DNA from: Haloarcula mannanilytica
GTDB lineage: Archaea; Halobacteriota; Halobacteria; Halobacteriales; Haloarculaceae
DNA length: 64,000 nucleotides
Assembly: GCF_005406125.1 (NCBI RefSeq)
Contig: NZ_BIXZ01000004.1
Span: 62,001-126,000 of the forward strand
Direction: 5' to 3'
The translations under genes were made by a program, and so were the position numbers. The notes under the pieces are model-generated. The model was given only the letters and a program-made list of their open reading frames with translations, was not told where the DNA came from and made no database searches. The stretch's first letter is position 1, and each line of letters opens with the position of its first letter. Below, one piece after another: positions 1-8,255 of this stretch.

Positions 1-1
1 G

Positions 2-388
2 CGAGAGCAGCACATCCGCAAGGAGCGGGCCACGTCGAACATCTGTACGAACCAGGCGTGGGTCGCGTTGCGGACCGCCATGCACGCCGCGTGGCTTGGC
101 CCGGACGGACTGGTTGACCTCGCGGAGGACTGTGTGACTCGCGCCCGCGACCTGGCCGACCGCCTCGACGGCATCGTCGGCGTGAAGGCCCCGGTCCACG
201 ACCACCACCACTTCCGGGAGTTCCTTGCCCGCACGGACCAGCCGGCCAGCGCCATCGTCGGGGACCTCACGGACGAGGGCTTCGCGGTTCACGCGGTCGA
301 CGACCACCTCGTGCAGGTGTGTGCGACCGAGACGACAGCCGAGGCCGAAGACGAGTTCGTGGCGGCGTTCCGAGAGGTGGCGAAATGA
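2..388 (+). CDS. gcvPA: Glycine dehydrogenase (decarboxylating) subunit 1, C-terminal part
   Basis: This is the last ~128 residues of the P-protein subunit 1 of the glycine cleavage system, cut by the window edge; the frame is open from base 2. The peptide near the edge, ending in [10 protein letters not shown], is the typical P-protein segment (family knowledge), and the reading frame ends at a TGA at 386-388. In archaea the P-protein is split in two, and the second half, gcvPB, follows on the same strand here. The two subunits form the PLP-dependent decarboxylase that transfers the aminomethyl group of glycine to the H-protein lipoyl arm. The PLP lysine is in the second subunit. The stop overlaps an ATG in an ATGA arrangement, which would normally couple it to the next gene; here a repeat sits in between. 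Confidence 0.93.
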   Translation, partial: REQHIRKERATSNICTNQAWVALRTAMHAAWLGPDGLVDLAEDCVTRARDLADRLDGIVGVKAPVHDHHHFREFLARTDQPASAIVGDLTDEGFAVHAVDDHLVQVCATETTAEAEDEFVAAFREVAK

Positions 389-406
389 CACTCGCCGCAC
401 TGCGCC

Positions 407-546
407 CGGCGAAACACCGTGGGACAAACCACGTCCCACGAGCATCACGCTCGACACGGGGGTGTCTCTTCGCCTCGCAATACTCGGCGAAACACCGTGG
501 GACAAACCGCGTCCCACGAGCGTCACGCTCGACACGGGGGTGTCTC
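407..546 (+). repeat. Two-copy palindromic direct repeat at the gcvPA/gcvPB junction
   Basis: Two 62-base copies lie at 407-468 and 485-546, offset by 78 bases, and differ at only two positions. Each copy holds three successive inverted repeats: gtgggac/gtcccac (419-425 and 433-439 in copy 1), gagc/gctc (440-443 and 449-452) and gacac/gtgtc (453-457 and 462-466). Outer arms acacc/ggtgt could enclose the first two. The second copy ends two bases before the GTG start of gcvPB. A 56-codon open frame runs through both copies from an ATG at 385 to a TGA at 550-552. The role is unknown; a mobile palindromic element or an mRNA structure controlling gcvPB are both possible. Confidence 0.85.
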
Positions 547-548
547 GC

Positions 549-1970
549 GTGAAATACGACCAGGCGCGCTGGACCGACGACAGCGACGACCTGTACGAGC
601 CGTTGCTCTCGGAGAAAGCGAGCGAAACCGTCGAGGTCGATGACTCGCCGCTGCCCGATGACCTGACGCGGGACGCCCTTTCCTTGCCGGACCCGGCCGA
701 ACCTGAACTGGCACGGCACTACACGCGCCTCTCACAGATGAATTACGGCGTCGAGAGCGGGCCGTTCCCGCTTGGCTCGTGTACGATGAAGTACAACCCC
801 TCCTTCACCGAGGACGTGGCTGCGCGGGCGGACGCTGCTATCCACCCGGATCGGCCCGATTCAACGGTTCAGGGGACGCTGGCACTGTGTCACCGCCTGC
901 AGGACTATTTGGGTCGCATCGGCGGCATGGACGCGGTGACCTTGCAGCCACCGGCCGGCGCAGCCGGCGAGTTCACCGGGGTTCAAATTGCGAAGGCCTA
1001 CCACGAACACAACGATGACGAGCGACGGGAGGTTGTCATTCCGGATTCGGCACACGGCACAAACTTCGCGACGGCGGCGATGGCCGGCTACGAGGTCGTG
1101 GAACTGCCAAGCGGCGACGACGGCTGTGTCGACATCGAGGCGCTGGAGGCGGCCGTTGGCGATGACACCGCCGCGCTCATGCTCACAAACCCCAACACGC
1201 TGGGGCTGTTCGAGCGCGACATCGAACACATCGCCGATATCGTCCACGACGCCGGCGGCCTGCTGTACTACGACGGCGCGAACCTCAACGCCTTGCTCGG
1301 GCGCGCTCGCCCCGGTGACATGGGCTTTGACGTGATGCACTACAACGTCCACAAGACGTTCGCGACGCCCCACGGCGGCGGTGGCCCCGGGGCCGGCCCG
1401 GTCGGCGTCCGCGAGGAGCTGGCCCAGTTCCTCCCGAACCCACACGTCAGAGAGCGCGGCGGCAACTACGAACACTACGAGCCGGACAGCTCCATCGGGA
1501 AGGTGCATGGCTTCTACGGCAACTGGCCGGTGCTGGTCAAGACCTTCGCCTACATCGCCCGACTCGGTGACGAGGGTCTCAGCGACGCCAGCGCCAAGGC
1601 CGTCCTCAACGCGAACTACCTCGCCGAACAGATTGAGTACGAGGTGCCCTTCGGCCCGTTCCACCACGAGTTCGTCGCCAGCGCGGGCGAGCAAGACGCC
1701 GCCGACGCGGCCAAGCGGATGCTCGACTACGGCGTCCACCCGCCGACGACGAAGTGGCCCGAAATCGTCGACGAGGCGCTGATGACCGAGCCGACGGAGG
1801 GCGAGACCAAACGCTCGCTGGATCAGCTCGCGGCCGCGTTCAACGCTGTCGCCGGCGATTCAGACGCCGAACTGGCCGAGGCCCCGTCCCGTCCGGCGGC
1901 GAAACGCATCGACCAGGTGACCGCGGCTCGAAACCCTCGCCTCTCCTGGCAGGCGCTTGACGACACGTAG
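549..1970 (+). CDS. gcvPB: Glycine dehydrogenase (decarboxylating) subunit 2
   Basis: This 473-residue protein is the PLP-binding half of the glycine cleavage P-protein. The PLP lysine lies in the motif YNVHKTFATPHGGGGPG, with the family's glycine-rich loop just after it. Further conserved pieces are the NYGVESGPFPLGSCTMKYNP segment near residue 70 and the TNPNTLG segment. A longer open frame extends back to 225, but that extension is the translation of the junction repeat and of gcvPA out of frame. I therefore chose the GTG at 549, which begins a typical KYDQARW N terminus and overlaps the TGA of the small frame crossing the repeat. It should be co-transcribed with gcvPA. Confidence 0.93.
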   Translation: MKYDQARWTDDSDDLYEPLLSEKASETVEVDDSPLPDDLTRDALSLPDPAEPELARHYTRLSQMNYGVESGPFPLGSCTMKYNPSFTEDVAARADAAIHPDRPDSTVQGTLALCHRLQDYLGRIGGMDAVTLQPPAGAAGEFTGVQIAKAYHEHNDDERREVVIPDSAHGTNFATAAMAGYEVVELPSGDDGCVDIEALEAAVGDDTAALMLTNPNTLGLFERDIEHIADIVHDAGGLLYYDGANLNALLGRARPGDMGFDVMHYNVHKTFATPHGGGGPGAGPVGVREELAQFLPNPHVRERGGNYEHYEPDSSIGKVHGFYGNWPVLVKTFAYIARLGDEGLSDASAKAVLNANYLAEQIEYEVPFGPFHHEFVASAGEQDAADAAKRMLDYGVHPPTTKWPEIVDEALMTEPTEGETKRSLDQLAAAFNAVAGDSDAELAEAPSRPAAKRIDQVTAARNPRLSWQALDDT

Positions 1971-2046
1971 CCGCGCGTTTCGACATTTGATACTTCCGCC
2001 CGAGCGTATATGCCAACCCACCGAATAGCACCCACAAGACTACGCT

Positions 2047-5000
2047 ATGTCCGATACGCCGAGCCTGTTGTCTGTTGGCCGTGCCGCCGGGGATGCGGAC
2101 ACAGCACTCCGTGACGAGTCGTTCACAGTAACGCGGGTCGACACCGCGGCTGCCACGCTGGCGGAACTGGCCGACCGAACCTACGACGCTGTCGTCTGTG
2201 AACAGGACTTACCGGGCGAGGAAACCGGTCTGGACGTGTTGGCGGCGATACGCGAGCGGGACGCCGCGCTCCCGGTGGTGCTCACCACTGCTGCCCCCGA
2301 CGGCGTGGTCGCCGCGCGCGCGACGCAACTGGACACCACCGAGTACGTCCCGCGGAGCGACGTTGACCTAACTGACCGAGTGTTCGACGTGATGGGCCGA
2401 CAGCGGCCGGGCAGGGCTGCGACCGGCTCGAACGAGCTAGCGACCACCAGTGGTGCCTCGTCCTCGGACTTACCCCCGGAGCTGGCCGACTCTTTCGACG
2501 CTATCGCTGGCAGCATCTCCGACGCCGTCGTCACTATCGACGCCGAGAGCGAAATCGTCTACGCCAACGCGGGACTCGCCGACCTGACGGGCTACGACCG
2601 CGCTGAGTTGGTCGGCGACGACTTCGTGAAACTCATCCCCGAACACTTGCGCAGCGCCCACCACGAGGGGCTGAACCGATACCTGCGGACCGGCGAGCAA
2701 AACGTCGATTGGGAGTACCTCGAACTCCCGCTCGTGACCGCCGACGGCGAGGAACTGGCCGTCGCCGTCTCCTTCGGTGACTTCGAGCGCGACGGCCGCT
2801 GGTACTGTACGGGCGTGCTTCGGGACATCTCCGACCGGAAGGAGCGCGAGCGCGCGCTCGAAGAGACGAACCAGCGACTCGACCTAGTCCTCAACGGAAC
2901 GAACACCGGCGTCTACGAGTGGAACCTCGGGACTGACGCGGTGGCGCTGGACGAATCGGCTGCAGAACTGCTTGGCACGACGACAGCGGCGTTCGACGGC
3001 GATATCGAAGCACTGGAGTCGCTCGTTCACCCCGACGACGTGGCGTCGCTCCACGCGGCGTTCGAGCGGATCCGCGGTCCAGAGGCCCAGTTCGAGACGG
3101 AGTTCCGGACCGTCGTTGACGGCGAGACGCGGTGGATTCTCACCCGCGGTGTCGTTCAGGAACGGGACGCACAGGCACCTCGGATCGTGGCTATCGCTAC
3201 GGACATCACCGACCGGAAAGAGCGCGAGCGCGCGCTGGAAACTAACAATGAGTCACTCCGGGCGCTGACAGAACTCGCCATGGAGGGCGGACTCTCCGAG
3301 TCCGAAATCGTCGAACGCGTGCTCGAAATCGGACTGGAACGGCTGGGCCTCTCGTTTGGCTACCTGAGCCGTGTTTCGGATGGAGTCCACGAGATAGTAA
3401 CGACGGCCGGCGAACACCCTGCGCTCGAACCAGGCCTGGAAACCGCCCTCGATGACACCTACTGTCGACGGGTCATGGAAACCGGCGAGCTACTTACTAT
3501 CGCTGACGCCGAAGACGAGGGCTGGGCCACTCTCCACGAGCAAAGCGGTGTCGCCTGCTACGTGGGCGGGCGCATCACCGTCGGCGGCGAGCCCTACGGG
3601 ACGCTGTGTTTCGGAGACGAAACGCCGCGGGCAACGCCCTACTCCGAGAACGAAACGGCGTTCATCGAACTGCTGGTCGAGTGGGTGAACCGCGAACTCG
3701 AACGCCGCCACCGCGAGGACGAACTCGAACGGTACGAGAACATTATCGAAGCGGTGGATGACGGCGTGTACGCGCTCGACTCCGAGGGCCATTTCGAGTT
3801 CGTCAATCAGGCGATGACGGCGCTTACGGGCTATTCCAAGTCGGAGCTACTCGGCTCCTACACCGGCTTCATCAAGGACGACGCCGTCGTCGAGCGCGCC
3901 GAATCCATCGTCCAGGAGATGATTTTCGAGGACCGCGACGACGAGGAGTCGTTCGAACTGGCGATCCAGCAGGCATCGGGGAACGAGTTCCCCGCTGAGG
4001 ATCATATGACGCTGCTGTACGATGACGACGGACGGTTCGACGGAACCGCGGGTGTCATTCGAGATATCACGGAACAGAAACGGCGCGACGAGGCGCTATC
4101 CGGACTCTTAGATACGACCCGGTCACTCATGCAGGCCCATACGCCCGAAGAGGTCGCCGAAACGGTCATCGAGGCGACCGAGTCGGATCTCGGATTCGAC
4201 CACTCGCTGGTCCGGCTGTACGACGAGGAGTCGGACACGCTCCGGCCGGTCGCCGCCAGCGACGAAGTGCCGGAACGGCCGGTGTACGATGCTGACGAGA
4301 GGTTCCCCGGGAAGGCATTCCAGCGCGGTGAGCCTCTGGTCGTCGACGAGTTCGACCGGGTCGACAACTACGATACCGACGACATCGCGGCGACGATGTA
4401 CCTCCCGATGGGCGACCACGGGGTCGTGAGCATCGGGGCGCGACAGGGCCACGAGTTCACCGATTCGGATGTCTCTATCGCGGAGATTCTCGCGTCCAAC
4501 GCAGCCGCCGCGTTCGACCGCGTCGAGCGCGAACGGAGCCTACTTCGGTACGAATCCGTGGTCGAGAACGTCCGTGATATGGTGTACGTCCTCGACGACG
4601 AGGGGCGAGTCCAACTGGTCACCGAGCCGCTGGCAGAGTGGCTCGGCTACGAGCAGTCGTCGCTGCTGGGCCAGCATCCCCGTCTCGTGCTCGACCAGGA
4701 CGCTATCGACGAGTTCAACTGTCGGATCGGCGACCTCTGCCGGCAGGGCGGGACCGGAGCGGTCCAGCTCGAAACGACGCTGGAAACGGCCGCCGGGGAG
4801 CAGCGACCGGCCGAAATCGAGGTCTCACTGCTCGATGCGGATCGGTTCCGTGGCACCGTCGGCGTCGTCCGGGACCTGACTGAACTCAAGCAGGCGCGGG
4901 CGGAACTGGAAGACGAGCGCGACCGCTTCTCGTACCTGTTCAACACGCTACCCGACGCCGTCATCGAGACGGAGACAGTCGCGGACGAGTCGGTCGTCAG

Positions 5001-5931
5001 ATCGGTCAATCCGGCCTTCTCGGAGGTGTTCGGATACAGCGAGGACACCGCGGTGGACCGGCCACTCTCCGAGTTGCTCCGACCGCCGGACACCACACAC
5101 GATGCGCTGCCCCGGTTCGACGACCGACAGGCGAACGGCGATCCCTTCCAGACCGAACTCCGACTGATGACTGAGACAGGGTTCCGTGATTTCCTCTTCC
5201 GGGGCGTGCCGTACAGCCGGGACGGTGACAGTGTCCGCGGGTTCGGTATCTACACTGACATCACCGACCAGCGGGAGCGCGAGCGCCGCTTGAAACTGCT
5301 CAACCGCGTCCTCCGGCACAATCTGCGGAACGACCTGACTGTCATCCTCGGGATGGCTGACGCGTTGGCAGAGCGCATCGACGACGACGAGCGCACCGCT
5401 ATTCTCGACAGGCTCCAGCGGAAGGCCGAGGAGGTGGCGTCCCTGAGCGAGCGGGCACGTGACATGGAGCGGTCCGTTCGCCGCGACCAGTTCGGCACGG
5501 ACCCGGTCGATGTGACCGCGGCCGTCTCGGATATCGTGTCCTCGTATCGCGACGAACACGCCGCCCACATTGAGACCGACCTCCCGGAGTCGCCGGTCGC
5601 GGCGGGCGACGGCCGACTCCATCGGATTCTGGGCGAACTCCTCGAAAACAGCCTCGAACACGCCGGCGAGGATCCATCCGTCCGCATCGATATCGAGGCG
5701 GACCAGCGAACCGTCTCAATCACAGTTGCCGACGACGGACCGGGGATTCCACAGCACGAACTCGACGTGGTGACCGGCGACGAACCGATTACGCAACTCC
5801 GTCACGGGACCGGCCTCGGCCTGTGGCTGGTCGTCTGGGTGACTGAAACCTACGGTGGCACCGTCGAGTTCGCCGACGGCCCGGACGACGGGGCAGTCGT
5901 CACGCTGGAACTACCGCGGATCGATACCTAG
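2047..5931 (+). CDS. Soluble multi-PAS/GAF sensor histidine kinase
   Basis: This is a 1294-residue signalling kinase with no membrane segment. Approximate order: receiver-like domain 1-120, PAS 148-268, PAS 274-394, GAF 411-551, PAS 561-678, GAF 685-825, PAS 831-951, PAS 958-1081, HisKA around 1085-1150 and HATPase_c 1185-1294. The PAS domains end in the usual DISDRKERERALE-type linkers. The H-box is LNRVLRHNLRNDLTV, the haloarchaeal form; the N-box is GELLENSLEHA; the G-boxes are VADDGPGIP and GTGLGLW. The N-terminal receiver has Glu where the phospho-acceptor Asp is expected (VVCEQDLPG) and Arg in place of the conserved Lys (YVPRSD), so it is probably not phosphorylated. The ligand is unknown. 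It meets the following response regulator tail to tail with a 4-base overlap. Confidence 0.93.
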   Translation: MSDTPSLLSVGRAAGDADTALRDESFTVTRVDTAAATLAELADRTYDAVVCEQDLPGEETGLDVLAAIRERDAALPVVLTTAAPDGVVAARATQLDTTEYVPRSDVDLTDRVFDVMGRQRPGRAATGSNELATTSGASSSDLPPELADSFDAIAGSISDAVVTIDAESEIVYANAGLADLTGYDRAELVGDDFVKLIPEHLRSAHHEGLNRYLRTGEQNVDWEYLELPLVTADGEELAVAVSFGDFERDGRWYCTGVLRDISDRKERERALEETNQRLDLVLNGTNTGVYEWNLGTDAVALDESAAELLGTTTAAFDGDIEALESLVHPDDVASLHAAFERIRGPEAQFETEFRTVVDGETRWILTRGVVQERDAQAPRIVAIATDITDRKERERALETNNESLRALTELAMEGGLSESEIVERVLEIGLERLGLSFGYLSRVSDGVHEIVTTAGEHPALEPGLETALDDTYCRRVMETGELLTIADAEDEGWATLHEQSGVACYVGGRITVGGEPYGTLCFGDETPRATPYSENETAFIELLVEWVNRELERRHREDELERYENIIEAVDDGVYALDSEGHFEFVNQAMTALTGYSKSELLGSYTGFIKDDAVVERAESIVQEMIFEDRDDEESFELAIQQASGNEFPAEDHMTLLYDDDGRFDGTAGVIRDITEQKRRDEALSGLLDTTRSLMQAHTPEEVAETVIEATESDLGFDHSLVRLYDEESDTLRPVAASDEVPERPVYDADERFPGKAFQRGEPLVVDEFDRVDNYDTDDIAATMYLPMGDHGVVSIGARQGHEFTDSDVSIAEILASNAAAAFDRVERERSLLRYESVVENVRDMVYVLDDEGRVQLVTEPLAEWLGYEQSSLLGQHPRLVLDQDAIDEFNCRIGDLCRQGGTGAVQLETTLETAAGEQRPAEIEVSLLDADRFRGTVGVVRDLTELKQARAELEDERDRFSYLFNTLPDAVIETETVADESVVRSVNPAFSEVFGYSEDTAVDRPLSELLRPPDTTHDALPRFDDRQANGDPFQTELRLMTETGFRDFLFRGVPYSRDGDSVRGFGIYTDITDQRERERRLKLLNRVLRHNLRNDLTVILGMADALAERIDDDERTAILDRLQRKAEEVASLSERARDMERSVRRDQFGTDPVDVTAAVSDIVSSYRDEHAAHIETDLPESPVAAGDGRLHRILGELLENSLEHAGEDPSVRIDIEADQRTVSITVADDGPGIPQHELDVVTGDEPITQLRHGTGLGLWLVVWVTETYGGTVEFADGPDDGAVVTLELPRIDT

Positions 5932-6296
5932 ATCGCGTCGCGGATCCGGTCGGCGAGAACACTGTACTGCTCCGTGCCAGTCCCTTTCTGGACGACGGAA
6001 GTCACGCCGTGTTCCGCGGCGGCGTCTGCGACATCGTCGTGTTCGCGGGCTGTAAACAGCAGGAACGGGATGTCGATGTCGTTGTCCCTGAGCGCGGCAC
6101 ACAGCTCCATCCCGTCCAGCCGGGGCATCTTGTAGTCACTGACGACGGCGTCGAAATCGCCATCGGTTGCCAGGTCCAGCGCCGTCTCGGGGTCGGCCTC
6201 CGTCGTGATTTCGAACCCGTCTTCCTGTCCCAGAAACGTGCCGACGATATCCAGGACATCTACGTCCTCATCCACCAGTAGGACCTCGATACTCAT
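5928..6296 (-). CDS. Single-domain response regulator (CheY-like receiver)
   Basis: This 122-residue stand-alone receiver begins MSIEVLLVDEDVDVLDIVG, with the acidic pocket DED, the phospho-acceptor Asp in AVVSDYKMPRLDG, the Thr in LLFTAREH and the Lys in VVQKGTG. There is no output domain, so it must act through a partner. It is convergent with the multi-PAS kinase and shares the last four bases (ctag), which makes the kinase a plausible but unproven cognate. An open frame continues upstream to 6965, but the start at 6296 gives the normal receiver N terminus and the extension overlaps two other likely genes. Confidence 0.9.
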   Translation of the reverse strand: MSIEVLLVDEDVDVLDIVGTFLGQEDGFEITTEADPETALDLATDGDFDAVVSDYKMPRLDGMELCAALRDNDIDIPFLLFTAREHDDVADAAAEHGVTSVVQKGTGTEQYSVLADRIRDAI

Positions 6297-6334
6297 CGGT
6301 TCTAAATCCGTGATACCCCCGTAAAAACTCTCGG

Positions 6335-6538
6335 TCACCGCATCGTGTCCAGATCGACGACGACCGCCCTGTCGACGGTGATCCACGTCGACAGCTTGGC
6401 GACGCCGGAGAGCCCCCGCGGCGACACGGTACAGCGGTCCGGTTCGTCGGTGTACTCCACGACGGTCATCGATAGCTCGTGGGAGTCCGGTGATCGCTGA
6501 GCGGTCGCGTTTCCTGCACCGTCCGGATCGAGACTCAT
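6335..6538 (-). CDS. Small haloarchaeal protein, DUF7511-like
   Basis: This 67-residue protein contains the pattern YTDEPDRCTVSP followed by STWITVDRAVVVDLD, which I recognise as the DUF7511 type found as tiny genes in many haloarchaea. The function is unknown. It lies just upstream of, and on the same strand as, the response regulator (38 bases apart), so the two may be transcribed together. No cysteine pairs or membrane segment are present beyond one Cys. The assignment to DUF7511 is from memory of the motif. Confidence 0.7.
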   Translation of the reverse strand: MSLDPDGAGNATAQRSPDSHELSMTVVEYTDEPDRCTVSPRGLSGVAKLSTWITVDRAVVVDLDTMR

Positions 6539-6606
6539 CGGTATCAGATACCTCTCCGGGCCAGGTTAAAACGGCTGCTAAGAGGTCTCTATACCGCTCC
6601 GGAGAG

Positions 6607-6777
6607 CTATGCTGCCTGTCCAGTGTCGACTTCGCCGTCGATGCGGACGAACCCGTAGTCACACTCCGGACAGTGCCACTTGATCTTGGTCCCCAGGTGC
6701 ATTGTCGTGCTCGCGACCTTCCAGAAATCGCGGTACTCTTCGCATTCGGGACAGTAGTGTTCGAGTTCGAGGCCCAT
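6607..6777 (-). CDS. Small zinc-ribbon protein, DUF7838-like
   Basis: This 56-residue protein carries two CPEC knuckles, HYCPECEEY near residue 8 and WHCPECDYGFVRI near residue 35, spaced to make one zinc ribbon. The segment between them, FWKVASTTMHLGTKIKW, matches the haloarchaeal DUF7838 family. The start at 6777 directly gives the MGLELEHYCPEC N terminus. Such tiny zinc proteins are numerous in haloarchaea and some affect swarming and biofilm formation, but nothing here assigns a role to this one. It is divergent from msrA, 90 bases away. Confidence 0.8.
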   Translation of the reverse strand: MGLELEHYCPECEEYRDFWKVASTTMHLGTKIKWHCPECDYGFVRIDGEVDTGQAA

Positions 6778-6867
6778 ATCGCGTTGTTTCCGCGGGGGTA
6801 CAGTTGAATTTCCCGGTTCCGCCCGGGCGTCGAAGGGGGCAAACCGCTGGGACGCCTACAGTCCAGT

Positions 6868-7536
6868 ATGACACAGGGTGCGTACGAGCCGGCCCAGCCG
6901 TCGGAACTGGCCGTCGATGCCGAATCACTGCCGCCGTCGGCAACTGAGACGGCAACGTTCGGCATGGGCTGTTTCTGGGGGCCGGACGCCCGCTTTGGCG
7001 CGATAGCGGGCGTGGTCAGGACGCGGGTCGGCTACGCCGGCGGGACCGAACCCGACCCCAGCTACTACTCGCTGGGCGACCACACCGAGGTCGTGCAGGT
7101 CGAGTACGACCTCGACACGGTGAGCTACGAGGACCTGCTGGACGTGGTCTGGGCGAACCACGACCCGTTCTCGGCCCCGCACAAGCGCCAGTACCGCGGC
7201 GTCGTGCTGGTCCACGACGACCGCCAGCGCGAGATCGCCGCGGAGTCGCGGGACGCTCTCGAAGCGAGGACGGGGAAATCCGTCGAGACGCCCATCGAGT
7301 CCCTCGACCGGTTCTACCTAGCGGAGGACTACCATCAGAAGTACGAACTCCGGTCGACGCCAGTAGTCGCCGACGAACTCGAAGATATCTACGGCGACGC
7401 GTTCGTCGATTCGACCGTCGCCGCCCGGCTCAACGGCTTCGTCGCCGGCCACGGCGACAGCGATGAGCGCGAGGCGCTGTTCGCACAGTTGGACCTCCCG
7501 CCGGCCGCGCTCTCGGAAGTCCGCCGCCGACTCTGA
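6868..7536 (+). CDS. msrA: Peptide-methionine (S)-S-oxide reductase MsrA
   Basis: This 222-residue enzyme reduces methionine-S-sulfoxide in proteins using the catalytic Cys of the GMGCFWGPDA motif near residue 36. Other MsrA signatures are RVGYAGG, GDHTEVVQVEYD and FYLAEDYHQKYELR. It is longer than bacterial MsrA: about 25 residues precede the core and ~45 residues follow it, ending in a segment (FAQLDLPPAALSEV) without the resolving cysteines common in some MsrA forms, so recycling probably depends on another thiol partner. It stands alone between a zinc-ribbon gene and cobalamin adenosyltransferase. Confidence 0.93.
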   Translation: MTQGAYEPAQPSELAVDAESLPPSATETATFGMGCFWGPDARFGAIAGVVRTRVGYAGGTEPDPSYYSLGDHTEVVQVEYDLDTVSYEDLLDVVWANHDPFSAPHKRQYRGVVLVHDDRQREIAAESRDALEARTGKSVETPIESLDRFYLAEDYHQKYELRSTPVVADELEDIYGDAFVDSTVAARLNGFVAGHGDSDEREALFAQLDLPPAALSEVRRRL

Positions 7537-7582
7537 ACACGTGCATACCCTGTCCCGCTCCGGCCCCAACGATTCGCCCACG

Positions 7583-7590
7583 CTTATAAG
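7583..7590 (+). promoter_or_regulatory. TATA box for the cobalamin adenosyltransferase gene
   Basis: The sequence cttataag starts 32 bases before the ATG at 7615, which places the expected transcription start about at the start codon. This supports a leaderless mRNA and decides the ATG at 7615 over the GTG at 7600. Confidence 0.6.
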
Positions 7591-7614
7591 GCGCTGGCAG
7601 TGCCAGCATTTCGT

Positions 7615-8151
7615 ATGACCATTTATACCGGCCGTGGCGACCAGGGCCAGACGGACCTCCGAAACATGGAGCGGGTGTCGAAAGACAGCCGCCGCATCGA
7701 GGCCTATGGCACCGTCGACGAGGTGAACGCGCTGGTCGGCGTCGTCAGGCCGACCGGCCACGACGACATCGACGAGAAGCTCCGCGTGATTCAGAACCAC
7801 CTCCACATCGTTCAGGCGGACTTCGCCAACCCCAGCCCGGACGAGGACGACCCGCGGATACAGGAGTCCCACGTCGAGACACTTGAGGACCTCATCGACG
7901 AGGCCGACGCGGAACTGGACCCGCTTGAGTCGTTCATCCTCCCCTCCGGGTCGGAACCGGGGGCGAAGCTTCACCACGCACGCGCGGTCTGTCGGCGCGC
8001 AGAGCGTCGCTGTGTCTCCTTCGCCGCAGAGGAAGCCGGCGTCAACGAAACGGCCATCATCTACCTGAACCGGCTCTCTGACGCCCTGTTTACGCTTGCC
8101 CGCCTCGTCAACAAGCGCGAGGGCGTCCGCGAGGAGAACCCCGACTACTGA
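7615..8151 (+). CDS. Cob(I)alamin adenosyltransferase (PduO type)
   Basis: This 178-residue protein transfers adenosine from ATP to cob(I)alamin to make coenzyme B12. The N terminus MTIYTGRGDQGQTDL holds the ATP-binding signature of the PduO family. Later motifs are RIEAYGTVDEVNALVG, FILPSGSEPGAKLHHARAVCRRAER and YLNRLSDALFTLAR, all diagnostic. A GTG at 7600 would add five residues, but the TATA box position favours the ATG. A run of six T residues follows 13 bases after the stop. Confidence 0.94.
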   Translation: MTIYTGRGDQGQTDLRNMERVSKDSRRIEAYGTVDEVNALVGVVRPTGHDDIDEKLRVIQNHLHIVQADFANPSPDEDDPRIQESHVETLEDLIDEADAELDPLESFILPSGSEPGAKLHHARAVCRRAERRCVSFAAEEAGVNETAIIYLNRLSDALFTLARLVNKREGVREENPDY

Positions 8152-8163
8152 CGCTGCAGGACG

Positions 8164-8169
8164 TTTTTT
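8164..8169 (+). terminator. Poly-T terminator
   Basis: Six consecutive T residues lie shortly after the stop codon of the adenosyltransferase gene, fitting the T-rich termination signals of archaea. No strong hairpin is needed or seen. Confidence 0.45.
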
Positions 8170-8255
8170 CGTTGGCAGGTAGCCGTCTGAGACTCGATGC
8201 CGTGCCGGCGACGCCGGTTCGCAATAGCAAAGTGACCGGCCCGGAAGGGTGAGGT

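Noticed and set aside
225-548. N-terminal extension of the gcvPB frame through the repeat and gcvPA
   Set aside because: It translates the junction repeat and gcvPA out of frame; the GTG at 549 gives a normal family start.
861-1739. Long minus-strand open frame antisense to gcvPB
   Set aside because: It is a high-GC shadow of gcvPB, with no family resemblance and no promoter.
5928-6965. 345-residue minus-strand frame containing the response regulator
   Set aside because: Only the last ~122 residues are a receiver; the rest runs across the zinc-ribbon and DUF7511-like genes in other frames.
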